A DNA stretch of 17,104 bases from DASYAN01 sp036501345 (GTDB lineage Bacteria > Chloroflexota > Ktedonobacteria > Ktedonobacterales > Ktedonobacteraceae): contig DASYAN010000038.1 of NCBI GenBank assembly GCA_036501345.1, positions 1 to 17,104 on the forward strand, read 5' to 3'. Shown here in pieces: positions 13,999 through 17,104 of this stretch; position 1 is the first letter of the stretch, and the number at the start of each line of letters is the position of its first letter. The notes beneath the pieces were generated by a model. It saw only the letters and a program-made list of their open reading frames with translations. It made no database searches and had not been told where the DNA came from. A program made the position numbers and the translations under genes.

Positions 13999-16374
13999 AT
14001 GATAAAGCAAGACAGTGAGCAGTTCAATGTATCTACGGTGTTGGCAGCACTGCAACAGGAGTTCAGTACTACATCCGACTACTGTACCCTGCGTGACCAA
14101 TTACCTCGTCGACTGGTCCACTTGCTCATATGTCGCACTGTGTTGCTCTATCTACGTGTCAACGACACATTGCAACTAGCATCTAGTGCATTCGATGATA
14201 AACCCGACTGGTCCTCTGCATTGTTGTCAATAGCGCATATCGATCCTATTAGTATAAATAGCAATGTTCCTGAAGCGCGTGCTTGGCGTGAAAAAAATGC
14301 CGTCTGCGTATCAGACGAGCATCTAGCCTCAATGGTGATACCGCTTATCTATCGCCAGCACAGCATTGGCGTTCTGGTAGCGATGCGTGGCAGCAATGAT
14401 AGCAAACCAAGTCCATCTATTTACTGGCATCCTGATGAAGTCGCATCATTGGCCGCTATAGCTGGTGTTATTGCGCTTCTACTTGAACATACACGCCTGC
14501 TAGAGCACGACCGCGAGCGAATTCACGAGCTATCGCTACTCAATAGCATTAGTAGTCAGATGAATTGCTCGCTTTATGAAATGGATCGCCTGCGCAGCAT
14601 TGTCATACAGAGAACGAAGGAGATCTGCTCTGCTGACCTGTGTGAAATTCTGGAGCCAGCCAATCCGCCGGACGCGCCTTCGTGGGTTTCGTCTGCACTA
14701 CACGAACGACTTTTCTCATGGTACCGCACACAGCATGCTTCTCTGCCTCTAATAATCGAGCGACATGGCAGCACAGATGACCCTCATCTCGCCAGCTATC
14801 TCTCTTTGCTACCGACTAGCATCAAAACATTTATTGCTCTACCTCTCCTAAGTACTCGTACGGCAGGCAAACAAAATGGCATGCAGCTATCTACAGCCCA
14901 TGAAGTATCGTCCGCTGCAAAGGTCCTTGGAATCATTGCTGGCGGATATTATGATACTTGGAAATTGCGGCAGACAGAACTGGCGCTACTGCAGATCCTA
15001 GCTGGGCAAGCTGGGACGGTTATGGAAAATATGCATCTCATGGCCGAGGTCATCGAGGCACGTAACGAAGCACGCATGCTCTTGCGTCGGGTACTAGATG
15101 ACCAGCGCCTGAAAGAACTCATCTTGGAAAGCATTCCTAGTGGATTGATTACAACTGACCAGGAAGGTCGCATCACTATCTTCAACCGAGCAGCAGCCAC
15201 CATGCTTGGTTATCATCCCTATGAGGTGCTTGGATTGCCTCTACGAAAGTTTCTTTCTCTACCAACTGTGCAGTCTGATCCTCCCGAGGACACACACACA
15301 CCTCTGGGGACGAATGAGTCATCCCACAAATCCCAGCGGCAGACGGTTGTCATGGCCGATCGCTTCGAACGTAAGCGTATATTAGAGGTAGAGTCTGTAC
15401 CGCTGTACGATGACCGAGGGAAACGCGTAGGGACATTGACTACCTTTAGCGATCTGACCTCGATCCATCATCTGGAGGAAGAGAAACGCCGTTTGGATCG
15501 TTTGGCCACCCTGGGAGAGATGGCAGCTAATGTGGCTCACGAAGTACGTAACCCGCTGGCATCGATCAAGGCGGCGATCCAGATGCTACGCGACGATCTG
15601 ACAAAAAGTCATTTCTTCCATTCAGAAAGCCTATTGGTAGGTGAGCGAGCCACAAGAGATCAGGAGAACTGGGCACAGGAATCAATTACTGTGATGCTCA
15701 AAGAAGTGGAGCGCCTGGACACTATTGTACGTGACCTCCTGCTCTTTGCCAGACCACATCAGCTTCACCGTGCACATTGCAATATCACCGAGCTGAGTGA
15801 TCAGGTACTCAAACTGATTGAGCCACAAAGTACTGTGGCCAATATCGTCATCCATCGTCTCTACGAGGATATATCGCCATTGTGGGTAGATATTGGACAG
15901 ATGCAACAGATACTACTTAACCTTTTCATGAATGCCATTCAGGCCATGCCAGAGGGCGGAATTTTGACTGTGACATGTCGCTGTATTTCTGCTGAGCATG
16001 TTAACAGTAAGCCATGCCCAGCTACAAATGTTACCACGGGAACTAGCCATAGCTCTTGTTCAATGCAGTCGCAGGAGAACCAAAAAACGCTCGATATGCA
16101 GCAATGGATAGAAATAGTCGTAAGTGATACTGGAATTGGCATTGCAGCCGACAAGCTCGAACACATTTTTCAACCCTTTTATACCACAAAAGCACACGGG
16201 ATTGGGCTTGGGTTGCCAATTACCCGGCGCCTAATTGAGGATCATGGAGGTCAGATACGTATCGAGAGCCAGCTAGGCTATGGGGCAACCATATCGGTTT
16301 GTTTGCCTCTGCTGACTGATGATCTGATACGAGCAGCAGGAGAGAGTCTGAATAGTTATACAGTACAGCTGTAA
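13999..16374 (+). CDS. GAF-PAS sensor histidine kinase, NtrB-like
   Basis: This is a 791-residue protein with no membrane helix, so probably cytoplasmic. Residues about 20-165 form a GAF domain and 180-365 a second, weaker GAF. Residues 372-500 form a PAS domain (SIPSGLITTDQEGRITIFNR, AATMLGYHPYEVLG). The HisKA domain has the phospho-acceptor H514 in NVAHEVRNPLASIKAAIQML. The ATPase domain has N645 (NLFMNAIQAMPEGG), D710 in DTGIGI, an F box (FQPFYTT) and GIGLGL (734-739). A Ser/Thr/Cys-rich insertion of about 35 residues (664-698) lies between the N box and DTGIGI, where related kinases are short. The kinase should phosphorylate the NtrC-type regulator that starts 91 bases downstream. AAGGGG precedes the start, and a 14-codon frame ends over the ATG with an ATGA overlap. 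Confidence 0.93.
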   Translation: MIKQDSEQFNVSTVLAALQQEFSTTSDYCTLRDQLPRRLVHLLICRTVLLYLRVNDTLQLASSAFDDKPDWSSALLSIAHIDPISINSNVPEARAWREKNAVCVSDEHLASMVIPLIYRQHSIGVLVAMRGSNDSKPSPSIYWHPDEVASLAAIAGVIALLLEHTRLLEHDRERIHELSLLNSISSQMNCSLYEMDRLRSIVIQRTKEICSADLCEILEPANPPDAPSWVSSALHERLFSWYRTQHASLPLIIERHGSTDDPHLASYLSLLPTSIKTFIALPLLSTRTAGKQNGMQLSTAHEVSSAAKVLGIIAGGYYDTWKLRQTELALLQILAGQAGTVMENMHLMAEVIEARNEARMLLRRVLDDQRLKELILESIPSGLITTDQEGRITIFNRAAATMLGYHPYEVLGLPLRKFLSLPTVQSDPPEDTHTPLGTNESSHKSQRQTVVMADRFERKRILEVESVPLYDDRGKRVGTLTTFSDLTSIHHLEEEKRRLDRLATLGEMAANVAHEVRNPLASIKAAIQMLRDDLTKSHFFHSESLLVGERATRDQENWAQESITVMLKEVERLDTIVRDLLLFARPHQLHRAHCNITELSDQVLKLIEPQSTVANIVIHRLYEDISPLWVDIGQMQQILLNLFMNAIQAMPEGGILTVTCRCISAEHVNSKPCPATNVTTGTSHSSCSMQSQENQKTLDMQQWIEIVVSDTGIGIAADKLEHIFQPFYTTKAHGIGLGLPITRRLIEDHGGQIRIESQLGYGATISVCLPLLTDDLIRAAGESLNSYTVQL

Positions 16375-16465
16375 TGCTGAATTTCGGCGACATGGGGTCT
16401 ACAGAGCGGCCTATCCATCTTTGGGTCAATTTTGAAGAACGGGAAGATTGTGGGGGGATAGCATT

Positions 16466-17104
16466 ATGAGTTTAACAATTCTTATCATTGACGATGAGCC
16501 ATATTTGCCACACCAATTCGCACGCTATTTGCGCAAACATGGCTACGAAGTCTATATCGCTGCGGATGGAGAAGCAGGGCTGGCTGAAATGCAACGTAAC
16601 ACGATTGACCTAGTATTACTAGACTTGCGCTTGCCGAAAATCAGTGGATTAGATCTGCTTACCCAGATACGCAAAATCGATCAGGATGTGCCAATCGTTA
16701 TGCTGACAGCATACGGAGACGTTCAGACGGCTGTAGAGGCTATGAAACTAGGTGCCTGTGATTATTTACTCAAAGGTTTTGATCTAGAAGAACTGCTGAT
16801 GGTTGTCCAACGCGCACTAGAGACTAGTGCCATGTCGCGTGAACTGCGAGAGCTACAGCGCGAGCGTAGGGACAACTATCACTTCAACTACATTATTGGG
16901 CATAGTGAACGCATGCGCAAAATCTTTGAAATAGTGGAACGCGTAGCTAGAAGCGATGCCTCCGTGCTGATCATGGGCGAGAGTGGAACTGGTAAAGAAG
17001 TCGTAGCACATGCCATTCACGAGCAGAGTGCCCGTGCCAAGGGACCATTCCATGCTCTCAACTGTGCGGCTATTGCCAACAACTTGCTAGAAAGTGAGCT
17101 TTTT
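16466..17104 (+). CDS. NtrC-type sigma-54-dependent response regulator (3' end beyond window)
   Basis: 213 residues are visible and the frame runs off the end. Residues 1-120 are a receiver domain with D9 and D10, phospho-acceptor D53 (LVLLDLRLP), T81 and K103. A charged linker helix (about 121-140) leads into an AAA+ sigma-54 interaction domain beginning YIIGHSERM, with Walker A GESGTGKE (171-178) and FHALNCAAI. The sequence stops at LLESELF, just before the expected GAFTGA loop, so the sigma-54 contact and the C-terminal Fis-type HTH cannot be checked. The ATG follows a GGGGGGAT ribosome binding site. Placement directly after the sensor kinase makes it the likely partner, together a two-component system that would activate sigma-54 promoters. 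No sigma-54 promoter is recognised in this window. Confidence 0.92.
   Translation, partial: MSLTILIIDDEPYLPHQFARYLRKHGYEVYIAADGEAGLAEMQRNTIDLVLLDLRLPKISGLDLLTQIRKIDQDVPIVMLTAYGDVQTAVEAMKLGACDYLLKGFDLEELLMVVQRALETSAMSRELRELQRERRDNYHFNYIIGHSERMRKIFEIVERVARSDASVLIMGESGTGKEVVAHAIHEQSARAKGPFHALNCAAIANNLLESELF

Noticed and set aside
13643..13999. Minus-strand 118-codon frame with some protein-like composition, ending just before the 11-bp inverted repeat
   Set aside because: No ribosome binding site at its start, it covers the likely promoter and leader of the sensor kinase, and no family is recognised. Kept only as a remote possibility.
1..17104. CRISPR arrays, tRNA and rRNA genes
   Set aside because: No regularly spaced direct repeats, tRNA cloverleaf or rRNA segments were seen on either strand.

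Overview
The window reads like a chromosomal segment of a Ktedonobacteria-type Chloroflexota bacterium. This is inferred from protein style, not a marker gene: an HTH/NB-ARC protein with a membrane anchor and an outer beta-rich domain, a GAF/PucR-type regulator beside a GAF-PAS histidine kinase and an NtrC-type regulator, a DUF4203 membrane protein, and moderate GC. No rRNA, tRNA or CRISPR array was seen.

Layout. (1) Positions 1-925 hold a DUF2182-type membrane protein whose N-terminal part lies in another frame, so it is probably frameshifted. (2) Positions 1180-5398 form a visibly AT-richer block of four same-strand genes: a membrane-anchored reverse transcriptase of the Abi/'unknown group' kind (FVDD active site, helical C-terminal half), two unrecognised small proteins (one with a Cys/His metal-site motif), and a TIR-domain protein with C-terminal membrane helices. 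This looks like an anti-phage defence locus and is the most interesting part of the window. Two gaps of about 150 bases inside it each carry a good promoter and could encode a small RNA. (3) Positions 5518-7054 are a decayed IS200/IS605-type element: tnpA is truncated, has lost a HUH histidine and carries an in-frame stop, while tnpB keeps all RuvC and zinc residues. Stable RNA hairpins at the right end suggest a guide RNA. (4) Positions 7103-7762 encode a DUF4203 multi-pass membrane protein. (5) Positions 8194-10482 encode an HTH-NB-ARC-TM-beta-sandwich protein. (6) A TetR regulator (10771-11391) has a near-consensus promoter with a perfect 14-bp palindrome at the expected transcription start. 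(7) A GAF/PucR-type regulator lies on the minus strand (11445-13547), divergent from a sensor kinase/NtrC-type response regulator pair (13999 to the window end, the last gene truncated).

How the genes may work together. In the defence block the likely logic is sensing or template-dependent DNA synthesis by the RT at the membrane, with the TIR-TM protein as an NAD-consuming or signalling effector and the two middle proteins as adaptors or sensors. This is inference from domain content and gene order. The right half is a signalling region: one-component (TetR, PucR-type), NLR-like, and two-component sigma-54-type regulation.
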